Assembly (NCBI GenBank): GCA_016742295.1
Contig: JACVCA010000040.1
Coordinates: 1-8,569, forward strand
From: Alphaproteobacteria bacterium
Lineage (GTDB): Bacteria; Pseudomonadota; Alphaproteobacteria; JAGOMX01
Direction of reading: 5' to 3'
DNA: 8,569 nucleotides
This document shows positions 1-6,036 of the stretch, piece after piece (position 1 is the stretch's first letter; each line of letters begins with the position of its first letter). The position numbers and the translations under genes were made by a program. The notes beneath the pieces were generated by a model that saw nothing but the letters and a program-made list of their open reading frames with translations, made no database searches and was not told the origin of the DNA.

Positions 1-393
1 ATATCGCACAGCTTTATATCGTGGAACCGGACCGGCAAGATTTTTAACAGAAAAGCACCCTTCATAATCCGTGTGTATGTCTTCTCCAATCGCCTCAAAG
101 GTGGGATTAATCCATATCGTTTTAGGCATTGTTTGTTCTAAATCTGGCCGCCATTTCTTCAATTCTTCATTAAACTCAACAGCAAATACAATAATCTGTT
201 TACTAAAGCCTATCTGAGGAGCAGCAAGGCCAGCGCAATTCTCCTCTGCATCAAACTTAGCTTCAAGCATTTTAATAACGCTGAGATCTTCAGCAGATAA
301 TGGAAAAGAAATTTCCTCAGCAACTTGACTAAGAACAGCCGGGCGTTTAGCATTGAGATCTTTAATAACAACGTAATGAGGTAAATTTTTCAT
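1..393 (-). CDS. def: Peptide deformylase, C-terminal part cut by the window edge
   Basis: Metalloenzyme that removes the formyl group from the N-terminal methionine of new proteins at the ribosome exit. 131 residues are visible. Motif 1 GLAAPQIG is at residues 55-62, and motif 2 EGCFS at 111-115 holds the metal-ligand Cys113. It is followed by the family-typical GPVPRYKAVRY. Motif 3 (HExxH, two metal-ligand histidines and the catalytic Glu) should lie beyond the left edge, so catalytic integrity cannot be judged. The usual motif 2 is EGCLS; Phe replaces Leu here, a variant seen in some divergent deformylases. The start is fixed by an in-frame TAA two codons upstream. The Shine-Dalgarno is weak (AAGAG about 10 nt upstream). 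It lies 88 nt downstream of thiol peroxidase on the same strand and has its own promoter candidate in that gap. Confidence 0.93.
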   Translation of the reverse strand, partial: MKNLPHYVVIKDLNAKRPAVLSQVAEEISFPLSAEDLSVIKMLEAKFDAEENCAGLAAPQIGFSKQIIVFAVEFNEELKKWRPDLEQTMPKTIWINPTFEAIGEDIHTDYEGCFSVKNLAGPVPRYKAVRY

Positions 394-447
394 TCTTTAA
401 GGCTCTTATGGCTCGCACCCTTTCACCGAACAAGGGCAGGAATTATA

Positions 448-477
448 ATTATAGGACTTTTATAAATTCATCTTCAA
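448..477 (-). promoter_or_regulatory. Candidate sigma-70 promoter for peptide deformylase
   Basis: Read on the minus strand, TTGAAG (complement of 472-477) and a perfect TATAAT (complement of 448-453) are separated by 18 nt. This predicts a transcript start near 441 and a leader of about 48 nt before the deformylase ATG at 393. A second TATAAT overlaps just downstream (442-447). The promoter would let deformylase be expressed independently of the tsaC-tpx genes. Confidence 0.5.
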
Positions 478-481
478 TTAT

Positions 482-982
482 TCATTTAAGTGCTGCTAAA
501 GCTGCAGCATAATCAGGTTCATCTTTTATTTCAGAGACTAGTTGCGTGTAAATGATTTTTCCCTCTTCATCAAGAACTACCACCGCCCGTGAAAGTAAAC
601 CCGCAAGAGGCCCATCTTGAATTGTCACCCCATAATCATAGCCAAATTTCGGAAAGCGAAATGAAGATAAAGGTATGACATTCGTTAAATTCTCAGTTGT
701 ACAAAATCTCTTTTGTGCAAATGGCAGATCAGCAGAAATACATAGCACAACTGTATTTTTAAGACTGCTGGCCTCTTGATTGAATCGTCTTACAGACATT
801 GCACATACAGGTGTATCTAAACTTGGAAAGATGTTTAAAATAACCTTTTTACCTTTAAGGCTCTCTAAACTTAACTCTTCGAGGTTTTCACCGGTTAAAT
901 AAAAAGGCGGGGCATTTTCTACAACCCTTGGTAAAGTTCCTACAGTTATCATTTTATCGCCTTTATAAGTTACCGTACTCAT
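482..982 (-). CDS. tpx: Thiol peroxidase (Tpx, atypical 2-Cys peroxiredoxin)
   Basis: Reduces hydrogen and organic peroxides with electrons from thioredoxin. At 166 residues it has the usual length of Tpx. The peroxidatic motif PSLDTPVC carries Thr57 and Cys60, followed by AMSVRRFN. The resolving cysteine is Cys94 in KRFCTTENL, and the conserved Arg132 follows in LLSRAVVVLD, so all expected active-site residues are present. No signal peptide is visible. The ATG is preceded by AAGGGAG (991-997) at 8-nt spacing, which supports this start over the internal Met11. It begins 26 nt after the Sua5/TsaC stop on the same strand, so the two are probably cotranscribed. No convincing terminator follows it. 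Confidence 0.97.
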   Translation of the reverse strand: MSTVTYKGDKMITVGTLPRVVENAPPFYLTGENLEELSLESLKGKKVILNIFPSLDTPVCAMSVRRFNQEASSLKNTVVLCISADLPFAQKRFCTTENLTNVIPLSSFRFPKFGYDYGVTIQDGPLAGLLSRAVVVLDEEGKIIYTQLVSEIKDEPDYAAALAALK

Positions 983-1008
983 GGTGATATCTCCCTTAGA
1001 TGGTAAAG

Positions 1009-1968
1009 TTAGTCCTGTGCAGCCCGTTTTAAGCGATCATTAATAGCAATACCGATACCACGCATTGGGATTTTCATAACAGCAATTGCACGAAATTGTC
1101 CCTGATCGACCTCATGCAGCATAGCAAAAAGATTCGCTGCTACCTCTACAAGATTTGAAGTTGCACTTAAATTCAGAGTTTTAGCAGCTCCAGGTAATAC
1201 TGCTTTGCCAAAAGCCAATAAAGCTTCATCATTGGCTACAGTATTCGCATTTAAACGCAGCTTTGTCTGTGGAGCATAATGCTTCAATAATTGTCCTGGT
1301 GATAAAATTTTGTTATCACTTTCAATTAAAGTTCCCAAAGGACCGATAATACTTTCAATCTGCTCACTTGAAACCAAACCAGGCCTTAAAAGGGTCGCTG
1401 GTTCAGTTATTAAATTGACAACCGTTGATTCTATCCCACCCTGACATGCACCCCCATCCACTATAAGCTTTGGATTGCTTTGTCCGAAAAATCCTTTAAA
1501 TACATGTTCTGGTCTAGTCGGACTAAGGGAACCTGAAGGGTTAGCACTCGGTGCTGCGATAGGCCGCTTTAAGTCACTGATAATTTTACGAGCAATAGGA
1601 TCAGCAGGCACACGGACTGCCAAGCTATTCAGTCCTGCACTTGCAAGTAAAGAAATTGCACATCCAGGCTTACGAGCAAGCACAAGGGTAAGCGGACCTG
1701 GCCAGAACGCTTTTGCGAGCAGACGTGCACGTTCATCAAACATAACATACTCTTCAGCAAGGACCGCATCAGCAAGATGAATAATTAAAGGATTAAAGGT
1801 GGGGCGATTTTTTAAGGCAAAGATCTTTGCAACTGCCTGGTCATTAGTTGCATCTGCTGCAAGTCCATAGACAGTTTCCGTGGGTATTGCAATAAGGTCA
1901 CCTGCTAAAAGAATGTTTATGGCATTATGAAGAGGAAGAGCAAAGGGAGATACAATTTTAATAGACAT
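1009..1968 (-). CDS. tsaC: Threonylcarbamoyl-AMP synthase, Sua5 type
   Basis: Makes threonylcarbamoyl-AMP from threonine, bicarbonate and ATP, the first step of the t6A modification at position 37 of ANN-decoding tRNAs. At 319 residues it is the long Sua5 form: a YrdC domain (about 12-210), a linker with SPGQLLKHYAP (223-233) and a C-terminal Sua5 domain ending in GIGIAINDRLKRAA. YrdC motifs include PTETVYGLAADA (29-40), KNRPTFNPL (53-61), FWPGPLTLVL (88-97), APSAN (139-143) and GGIESTVVN (177-185). It looks intact. No Shine-Dalgarno precedes the ATG, and the best promoter places the transcript start at the start codon itself, so it may be translated from a leaderless message. First gene of a probable tsaC-tpx unit. 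Confidence 0.96.
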   Translation of the reverse strand: MSIKIVSPFALPLHNAINILLAGDLIAIPTETVYGLAADATNDQAVAKIFALKNRPTFNPLIIHLADAVLAEEYVMFDERARLLAKAFWPGPLTLVLARKPGCAISLLASAGLNSLAVRVPADPIARKIISDLKRPIAAPSANPSGSLSPTRPEHVFKGFFGQSNPKLIVDGGACQGGIESTVVNLITEPATLLRPGLVSSEQIESIIGPLGTLIESDNKILSPGQLLKHYAPQTKLRLNANTVANDEALLAFGKAVLPGAAKTLNLSATSNLVEVAANLFAMLHEVDQGQFRAIAVMKIPMRGIGIAINDRLKRAAQD

Positions 1969-1973
1969 AAGAT

Positions 1974-2003
1974 TCTATATCGCAAAATTATTGGAATTGG
2001 CAA
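1974..2003 (-). promoter_or_regulatory. Candidate promoter for tsaC, predicting a leaderless transcript
   Basis: On the minus strand TTGCCA (complement of 1998-2003, 5 of 6 consensus bases) is followed after 18 nt by TATAGA (complement of 1974-1979, 4 of 6). Initiation about 7 nt downstream would fall on or next to the ATG at 1966-1968. The absence of a Shine-Dalgarno fits this. Confidence 0.35.
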
Positions 2004-2016
2004 ATAAATAAACCAC

Positions 2017-2045
2017 TTGAAAAAAAAAGCTCTCTCATTAACAAT
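2017..2045 (+). promoter_or_regulatory. Weak candidate promoter for the PAAR-like gene
   Basis: TTGAAA (2017-2022) and AACAAT (2040-2045, 4 of 6 consensus bases) with 17-nt spacing, 40 nt before the PAAR-like ATG. The spacer contains an A tract. Called by eye in very AT-rich DNA, so weak. Confidence 0.22.
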
Positions 2046-2085
2046 GCAACTTAAATAAGCTAAAAACGTAGCAGGAAGAAGAAGT

Positions 2086-2487
2086 ATGGCAAATGAAACG
2101 TGTTCGACAGCTATGTGTCAATGTTCAATGGGAATGACGCCTACTACCTTTAACGGTTCTCCATTCAATCGAGTTCTAACTGAATCTAAGCCTGCCGGCA
2201 ATATTATGGATATTGCTTTGGGACTTAATTTTCCTCAAGCTTCAGCGACCTTTGGTCAATGTTTTAGTCTAGGTAATCCAACTGTTCTAGCAGCAACAAT
2301 TGCGGCTGGAGGCGTCTTACAACCTCAAACTTGCACGCCATTCATAACATCACCTTGGGTTCCAGGTAGCCCTAATGTTTTAATTGGCGGAATGCCTGCT
2401 TTAAGCAGCACGTCTCAAGCCATATGCAACTTTGCAGGAAATATCACCATCATCCAGCCTGGCGAATTTACGGTTATGGTTCCATAA
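2086..2487 (+). CDS. DUF4280 / PAAR-like protein (possible injection-system tip)
   Basis: 133-residue protein matching the DUF4280 PAAR-like family, whose members are thought to cap the spike of type VI or related contractile injection systems and to recruit effectors. Family features seen: QCSMG near residue 12-16, PFNRVL (26-31), GNIMD (38-42), FGQCFSLGNPTVLAAT (56-71), PQTCTPF (80-86), SPWVPGSPNVLIGGMPAL (89-106) and the end ICNFAGNITIIQPG (113-126). Cys13, Cys59, Cys83 and Cys114 fit the repeated-cysteine pattern. There is no toxin extension, signal peptide or membrane segment. The Shine-Dalgarno AGGAAG (2073-2078) is 7 nt from the ATG. No VgrG, sheath, tube or immunity gene lies in this window, so it appears orphan here. 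It converges on the LysR gene with a 10-nt gap. Confidence 0.85.
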   Translation: MANETCSTAMCQCSMGMTPTTFNGSPFNRVLTESKPAGNIMDIALGLNFPQASATFGQCFSLGNPTVLAATIAAGGVLQPQTCTPFITSPWVPGSPNVLIGGMPALSSTSQAICNFAGNITIIQPGEFTVMVP

Positions 2488-2497
2488 GCATACAAAC

Positions 2498-3385
2498 TTA
2501 ATTAGCAAATGGCATCACTTTTTGCTGGATGAATGTACAAAAAGCTTGGATACGTGCAGAGAAATGAAGTTGTTCAGGATAGATTAAATAATACTCTACT
2601 GTTTGAGTATAGGCAGGAAGAATTTCGATGCCCTCATGCTGCTCTTTAACCATAAAGTTATAAAGCTCTCCAATTCCTATTCCAGCCTTAACAGCTTCTA
2701 AAAGCGTGGCGTAGCTATTGCTTTCGAAAACTGCCTCACGGTGATGGCCTCGTTGAGATCCTTGTTGCAAAAAGCTTTGCACTTTATTACGAGATTCCTC
2801 CCTGCTCGACTTAAAAGTCAAGAGACTGTGGTAATCTAAATCCTCAATACTGAGAGGAGTGCCATACTGTTGTAGGTACTGTTGACTTGCGTAATAACCT
2901 AAACGACATGAGAATAGTAACCGCGTAACGTAACCGGACTGTAAAGGCGGATGTGTAGCAATAATGATATCTGCACTTTGAGGATCAAAAGTTTGATCTT
3001 CTCCATAAATTTTCAAGTTAAGTCTAATACTTGGGTAGGTGTCTAGAAATTCTTTTATATAAGGCATCAGCCCAAGCCCACTATATGCAGCTGAACATCC
3101 TACTGTTAAAACCCCTCGCACTGCGCCTTGGCTTTCATAAAGTAATGCCTCAGTCAGATCAAGCTTTGCTGCGATCTCTTGTGAGGCCTGATAGATAAGC
3201 TCTCCTTGAGGCGTGAGCAAAAGTCCTTTGTGTTGACGACGGAATAATTGAATATCAAGCGATGTTTCAAGGGCTTGGATTTGGCGACTCACGGAAGATT
3301 GACCTAAATTAAGCTGTTTTGCAGCACGGGTAAAGCTTCCAGCCATAACAACCATATGAAAAATGCGTAATTTATCCCAGTCCAT
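2498..3385 (-). CDS. LysR-family transcriptional regulator
   Basis: DNA-binding regulator, normally tetrameric, that responds to a small ligand. From the ATG at 3383-3385 it is 295 residues, a normal LysR length. The winged helix-turn-helix occupies about residues 1-60 (MDWDKLRIFHMVV, GSFTRAAKQLNLGQSSVSRQI, LFRR), followed by a linker helix and a substrate-binding-like effector domain (about 85-290). The frame is open to a TTG at 3410-3412, but LysR proteins start directly before the first helix, so the ATG is preferred. The opening MDWDKLRIFH resembles a widespread alphaproteobacterial LysR group. Ligand and targets are unknown. No divergently transcribed partner adjoins it, the classic LysR arrangement: upstream is noncoding DNA, then the outer-membrane gene in the same orientation. 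Confidence 0.93.
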   Translation of the reverse strand: MDWDKLRIFHMVVMAGSFTRAAKQLNLGQSSVSRQIQALETSLDIQLFRRQHKGLLLTPQGELIYQASQEIAAKLDLTEALLYESQGAVRGVLTVGCSAAYSGLGLMPYIKEFLDTYPSIRLNLKIYGEDQTFDPQSADIIIATHPPLQSGYVTRLLFSCRLGYYASQQYLQQYGTPLSIEDLDYHSLLTFKSSREESRNKVQSFLQQGSQRGHHREAVFESNSYATLLEAVKAGIGIGELYNFMVKEQHEGIEILPAYTQTVEYYLIYPEQLHFSARIQAFCTFIQQKVMPFAN

Positions 3386-3841
3386 AGAAAGACATCCATT
3401 TAATGAGTACAAATGTATGTATATATAATAACTATAACCTATGGTAACAGCTTTTAAAATTTTGCTTTAGCTTTATCTTGTTATTATCTGCTGTGTAGGG
3501 ATCACAAAAAATCTACTTCCTTCTTTGCTTTCCTCAAGGCAAGGTATTTTTTTCCGAATAATATCTTATGTTTAAGGGAGAATCCATACCTGATGAAACA
3601 AATGAGAGGATAAATTACGTTCTTCCTCACTCCCCTCCTACTCACCTCATCCTCTGCTGTAGTGAAGATTAAGTAAAATTAAAAAGATAACTTACATAGT
3701 GTGTCTACCTTCCCTTGAATTCCGATCTCCATGGGAATGACAGTGAGAAAATGGAGATGAGGTCCACCTTAAGGCTATGACAAGTCTGCAATAATTTTTT
3801 CAGATGTAAAGTAGATCCTAATCTCCTTACTCGTTTTCTAT
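3386..3841. other. Noncoding stretch of about 460 nt upstream of the LysR gene
   Basis: No convincing gene. The stretch must hold the promoter of the LysR gene, but no clear box pair stands out. It contains a pyrimidine-rich segment (3621-3655) that closes a 7-bp inverted repeat, AGAGGAT (3605-3611) with ATCCTCT (3649-3655); GAGGA at 3606-3610 could alternatively pair with TCCTC at 3624-3628. A further hairpin lies at 3725-3758. A 34-codon plus-strand frame (3568-3672) has no ribosome binding site. The length is notable beside otherwise tight gene spacing, and may represent a decayed gene or a long regulatory leader. Confidence 0.5.
3725..3758. repeat. Inverted repeat, 8-bp arms
   Basis: ATCTCCAT (3725-3732) and ATGGAGAT (3751-3758) are perfect reverse complements around an 18-nt loop. 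An overlapping smaller pair, ATTCC (3719-3723) and GGAAT (3734-3738), gives an alternative fold resembling eroded palindromic intergenic repeats. No T tract follows on either strand, so it is not a rho-independent terminator. Confidence 0.45.
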
Positions 3842-3879
3842 AAAAAAAGGCCTAGGCTGGTATAACCAGCCTAGGCCTT
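3842..3879 (-). terminator. Rho-independent terminator of the outer-membrane protein gene
   Basis: A perfect 15-bp stem (3847-3861 with 3865-3879) and a 3-nt loop. Read on the minus strand it ends in seven T (complement of 3842-3848). It begins 22 nt after the stop codon of the beta-barrel gene. The stem is long and GC-rich for this AT-rich region, so it should stop transcription efficiently and insulate the LysR gene. Confidence 0.93.
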
Positions 3880-3901
3880 AATGATAAACTAAAGTTTTAA
3901 A

Positions 3902-4594
3902 TTAGAAACCGTAGCTTAAACGTGCGCGTACATCATGAGTTCTTGACTTGATCTTACCTGTATAAGCATTTACATGTACTGTATGCTTACCATGGGCAAT
4001 AAACTTATATTCTACGCCAGTTGTCCAACGGCTAGTACCAAGCTTAGCTTGAATACCTGCACCAGGTGCAAACCCAGCTATAAATTTTCTCTTTTTAAAG
4101 TTACCAGTCACTCTAGATGTGGTATTAGGAATCAGATAATTAGTAGCACTAACTTTCTGAGTCCAATTTGTCCCGGTAAGCCCAAGACGCACATAAGGAA
4201 CTATTGTACCAAATGAATAACCAGCCTTTAGAGCAAGATCCATAGAAAAACCTTTCTCAACTTTATAGACTGCTGTACCAGCTGGATTGCCATTTACCAA
4301 AGTAGTTTTTCTAGAACGACCTGTGAAATCTAAACCAAGTTCTGCAGCTGTAAATAATTGATGTGGACAATTTCTTTCCCAACCAAAGTGAACCCCAGCA
4401 GGAACACTATTAAATTTAGTAGCTTTTTTATTTGAAAGCCTTAAGTTATTAAGCTTTAACTTTGTATCGTTACGAGCATAACCAACGCTAACCCCGGCAT
4501 AAGTACCAGCAGTTGCAGCTGTGGCTACGTTTGCAGTACTAAGAAGTGCAACGGCACTCAAACCTGCAATAAGACTTAAATTTGTTTTTAACAT
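3902..4594 (-). CDS. Outer-membrane beta-barrel protein, porin/OmpA-barrel-like
   Basis: Secreted protein of 230 residues predicted to form a small outer-membrane beta-barrel. Residues 1-26 are a Sec signal peptide (MLKTN, hydrophobic core LIAGLSAVALL, cleavage after ANVATA). The mature part begins GTYAGVSVGYARND and alternates amphipathic strands with short turns; it ends ARLSYGF with the C-terminal Phe used for barrel insertion. It fits the 8-stranded OMP_b-brl/surface-antigen class; no peptidoglycan-binding OmpA domain follows. It is unusually rich in Lys and Arg. Exact function (adhesin, porin or structural) cannot be read from sequence. AGAGGG (complement of 4602-4607) precedes the ATG at 7-nt spacing. 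It ends in a strong terminator and has a dyad in its likely 5' leader. Confidence 0.85.
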   Translation of the reverse strand: MLKTNLSLIAGLSAVALLSTANVATAATAGTYAGVSVGYARNDTKLKLNNLRLSNKKATKFNSVPAGVHFGWERNCPHQLFTAAELGLDFTGRSRKTTLVNGNPAGTAVYKVEKGFSMDLALKAGYSFGTIVPYVRLGLTGTNWTQKVSATNYLIPNTTSRVTGNFKKRKFIAGFAPGAGIQAKLGTSRWTTGVEYKFIAHGKHTVHVNAYTGKIKSRTHDVRARLSYGF

Positions 4595-4620
4595 GTCATT
4601 ACCCTCTGTTAGTTATTTGA

Positions 4621-4637
4621 ATCTAGATCTACTAGAT
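4621..4637 (-). promoter_or_regulatory. Dyad in the predicted 5' leader of the outer-membrane protein mRNA
   Basis: ATCTAG (4621-4626) and CTAGAT (4632-4637) are perfect inverted copies around 5 nt. If the promoter at 4645-4672 is right, this stem sits at the extreme 5' end of the message. In that position the ompA leader hairpin of enterobacteria is known to stabilise mRNA. The role here is inference; it could equally be an operator. Confidence 0.35.
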
Positions 4638-4644
4638 AATATTT

Positions 4645-4672
4645 ATTTAATAGGAACTGTTAATCCATTCAA
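4645..4672 (-). promoter_or_regulatory. Weak candidate promoter for the outer-membrane protein gene
   Basis: Minus-strand TTGAAT (complement of 4667-4672) and TTAAAT (complement of 4645-4650) with 16-nt spacing, four of six consensus bases each. The predicted start near 4638 leaves a leader of about 44 nt. Confidence 0.3.
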
Positions 4673-4691
4673 CCTTCAAATTTAGCTTATG

Positions 4692-4710
4692 CATAAAATA
4701 CAAATTTATG
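4692..4710. promoter_or_regulatory. Operator-like dyad upstream of the outer-membrane protein gene
   Basis: CATAAA (4692-4697) and TTTATG (4705-4710) are perfect inverted repeats with a 7-nt centre, overlapping a 10-bp palindrome TTATGCATAA (4687-4696). They lie in the 135-nt gap between the lipoprotein stop and the beta-barrel start, upstream of the candidate promoter. Could bind a dimeric regulator; AT-rich chance occurrence is possible. Confidence 0.28.
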
Positions 4711-4729
4711 TGACAATTCCGCCACAGTC

Positions 4730-5818
4730 CTATTTAATGACTTCAATTGCATTTTTGATCATTGCTGTCGGAATTTGAATGCCTAAATCTTGCGCTGACT
4801 TTAAATTCAAGTAGACGCCCAAGTGCTGGGGTGATTGCACAGCCATGCTGGCAGGAGCTTGACCTTTCAGAACGTGAGCTACCATTATCCCTGCCTTCTT
4901 ACCTTCTTCATAATGCGTAAAACCGATCGTTGCGACTGCTCCCTGATGTACTCCTTCAGGGTCACTAGCAAACACCGGAAGCTTTTTGCTAATTTCATCT
5001 GACATACAAAGTGTAATCACTGCTCGCAAGGCAGAAGCAACCGTATTGTCCAAGGGAACGTAAATTGCATCGACTTCTGTAATCAAACCTTGTGCTGCGC
5101 TCAAAACCTTAGTGCTGTTTTCTGCGGCTTTGGTAATGACCTTAATATCAAGCGTCTTTGCCACTTGCTTAACTTTTTCTACTTGTGCTGCTGAATTAGC
5201 CTCCCCAACATTATAAAGCACGCCCAAAATTTTTAAATTTGGCATAATCTCACGAATTAAGAGAATTTGCTTTTCAATGGGGGGCATATCGGTAGTCCCA
5301 GTTATATTCCCTTCAGGTGCTGCCAAGCTGCGCACTAAACCTGCAGCCAGCGGATCCGTTACAGCTGCAAATACAACAGGAATCTTGTTACTGCGGGTGG
5401 CAGATGCTGCCGCTTGCGCACTAGATGTCGTAATCGCCACCATAACATCAGGTTTCATCCCAACAAATTTTTGGGCAATCTGGTTGGCTGTTGCAATATT
5501 GCCGTGAGCATTTTCATATACCCAAGTTAGATTATGGCCTTCCCTATATCCGGCTTGTGCTAGGCCCTCTTTAATACCGCGACGTACTTCATCAACCGCC
5601 GGATGAGCAACAATTTGGGTAACAGCAACAACTTTATGGTCGGCAGATTTTTGGCAAGAAGTTACAAAAGAAAGTAGCATTAACCCCAACAACAAATTTT
5701 TGATATAGGAAAAGCAGAATTCTTTTTGAGACATGTTAAGATGGGAGCCAAATTTAAAGCAATCAGCGTGCTTAGGACCCATTTTGAACGGCCTCAGGCT
5801 TTGGATTAATTTATTCAT
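4730..5818 (-). CDS. ABC-type substrate-binding lipoprotein (PF04392 / TrpX-like)
   Basis: Periplasmic substrate-binding lipoprotein of the ABC_sub_bind (PF04392) family. Some members bind aromatic amino acids such as tryptophan, but the ligand here is not evident. The hydrophobic run KNLLLGLMLLSFVTSC ends in a lipobox (VTSC), giving a lipid-anchored Cys. The two-lobed domain follows, from VVAVTQIVAHPAVDEVRRGIKEGLAQAGY to the C-terminus, with VVFAAVTDPLAAGLV and GNITGTTD typical of the family. Start uncertain: the ATG at 5816-5818 has AGAGAAG 7 nt upstream but gives an atypically long 55-residue leader including Cys. The ATG at 5732-5734 gives an ideal 27-residue lipoprotein signal but has no Shine-Dalgarno. 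An in-frame TTG precedes the first ATG. No permease or ATPase gene lies nearby, so it appears orphan. Confidence 0.9.
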   Translation of the reverse strand: MNKLIQSLRPFKMGPKHADCFKFGSHLNMSQKEFCFSYIKNLLLGLMLLSFVTSCQKSADHKVVAVTQIVAHPAVDEVRRGIKEGLAQAGYREGHNLTWVYENAHGNIATANQIAQKFVGMKPDVMVAITTSSAQAAASATRSNKIPVVFAAVTDPLAAGLVRSLAAPEGNITGTTDMPPIEKQILLIREIMPNLKILGVLYNVGEANSAAQVEKVKQVAKTLDIKVITKAAENSTKVLSAAQGLITEVDAIYVPLDNTVASALRAVITLCMSDEISKKLPVFASDPEGVHQGAVATIGFTHYEEGKKAGIMVAHVLKGQAPASMAVQSPQHLGVYLNLKSAQDLGIQIPTAMIKNAIEVIK

Positions 5819-5863
5819 CAACTTTCTTCTCTTTTTCCATTATGCAAACTTGTCATGGAAGAC

Positions 5864-5910
5864 TTTAGCTAAATTTATTCTTTAAGCATAGGTATAATTT
5901 AGCGGCTAAA
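5864..5910. promoter_or_regulatory. Two related TTTAGC dyads upstream of the lipoprotein gene
   Basis: TTTAGCTAAA (5864-5873) is a perfect 10-bp palindrome, and TTTAGC, one G, GCTAAA (5898-5910) is a perfect dyad with a 1-nt centre. Both use the same TTTAGC half-site, giving four copies in 47 bp. They flank the place where the minus-strand promoter should lie. This arrangement suggests two binding sites for one dimeric regulator. Confidence 0.4.
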
Positions 5911-5957
5911 AAGTTTTCACTTATCCCTCTTACCTACCTCCGCATTTTTCCTATGAC

Positions 5958-5971
5958 TGGAATCGATTCCA
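5958..5971. promoter_or_regulatory. LacI/GalR-type operator-like palindrome
   Basis: TGGAATCGATTCCA is a perfect 14-bp palindrome with a central CG, matching the general LacI/GalR-family pattern TGnAAnCGnTTnCA. It ends 6 nt before the TTGACA -35 box of the esterase-mdh promoter, so its centre is near -47. That position suits an activator, or a repressor blocking polymerase. No LacI-family gene is in this window. Confidence 0.45.
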
Positions 5972-5977
5972 AAAGCT

Positions 5978-6005
5978 TTGACAGGCTGTTTAAAATCTCT
6001 AATAT
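5978..6005 (+). promoter_or_regulatory. Promoter of the esterase-mdh operon
   Basis: A perfect -35 TTGACA (5978-5983) and TAATAT (6000-6005, 4 of 6 consensus bases) are spaced by 16 nt. The predicted start is near 6012, leaving a leader of about 25 nt. It is the only plausible promoter before the two-gene unit. Confidence 0.5.
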
Positions 6006-6036
6006 TAAAAATAATGATGTTTAACATGAGATTTTG

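Noticed and set aside
1475..1780. Plus-strand open frame of 101 codons
   Set aside because: Lies wholly antisense inside the YrdC domain of the Sua5/TsaC gene, has no ribosome binding site and low-complexity composition.
3386..3412. Nine-residue N-terminal extension of the LysR protein from a TTG start
   Set aside because: LysR proteins begin just before the first helix (MDWDKLRIFH), so the ATG at 3383-3385 is the likely start.
3568..3672. Plus-strand frame of 34 codons in the intergenic region
   Set aside because: No Shine-Dalgarno, no recognisable motif, and crosses the pyrimidine-rich inverted repeat; expected by chance.
3719..3738. Rickettsial-type palindromic repeat remnant
   Set aside because: Only a 5-bp pairing and a GGGAATGACA-like core remain; too eroded to assign without other copies.
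3974..4216. Plus-strand open frame of 80 codons
   Set aside because: Antisense to the beta-barrel gene, whose signal peptide, barrel pattern and terminator are clear.
4688..4716. TTGTCA box upstream of the outer-membrane gene as a -35 element
   Set aside because: At normal spacing the matching -10 would be TGCATA, a poor match; the pair at 4645-4672 is better.
5277..5507. Plus-strand open frame of 76 codons
   Set aside because: Antisense to the substrate-binding lipoprotein; its Ala-rich composition is a shadow of the real frame.
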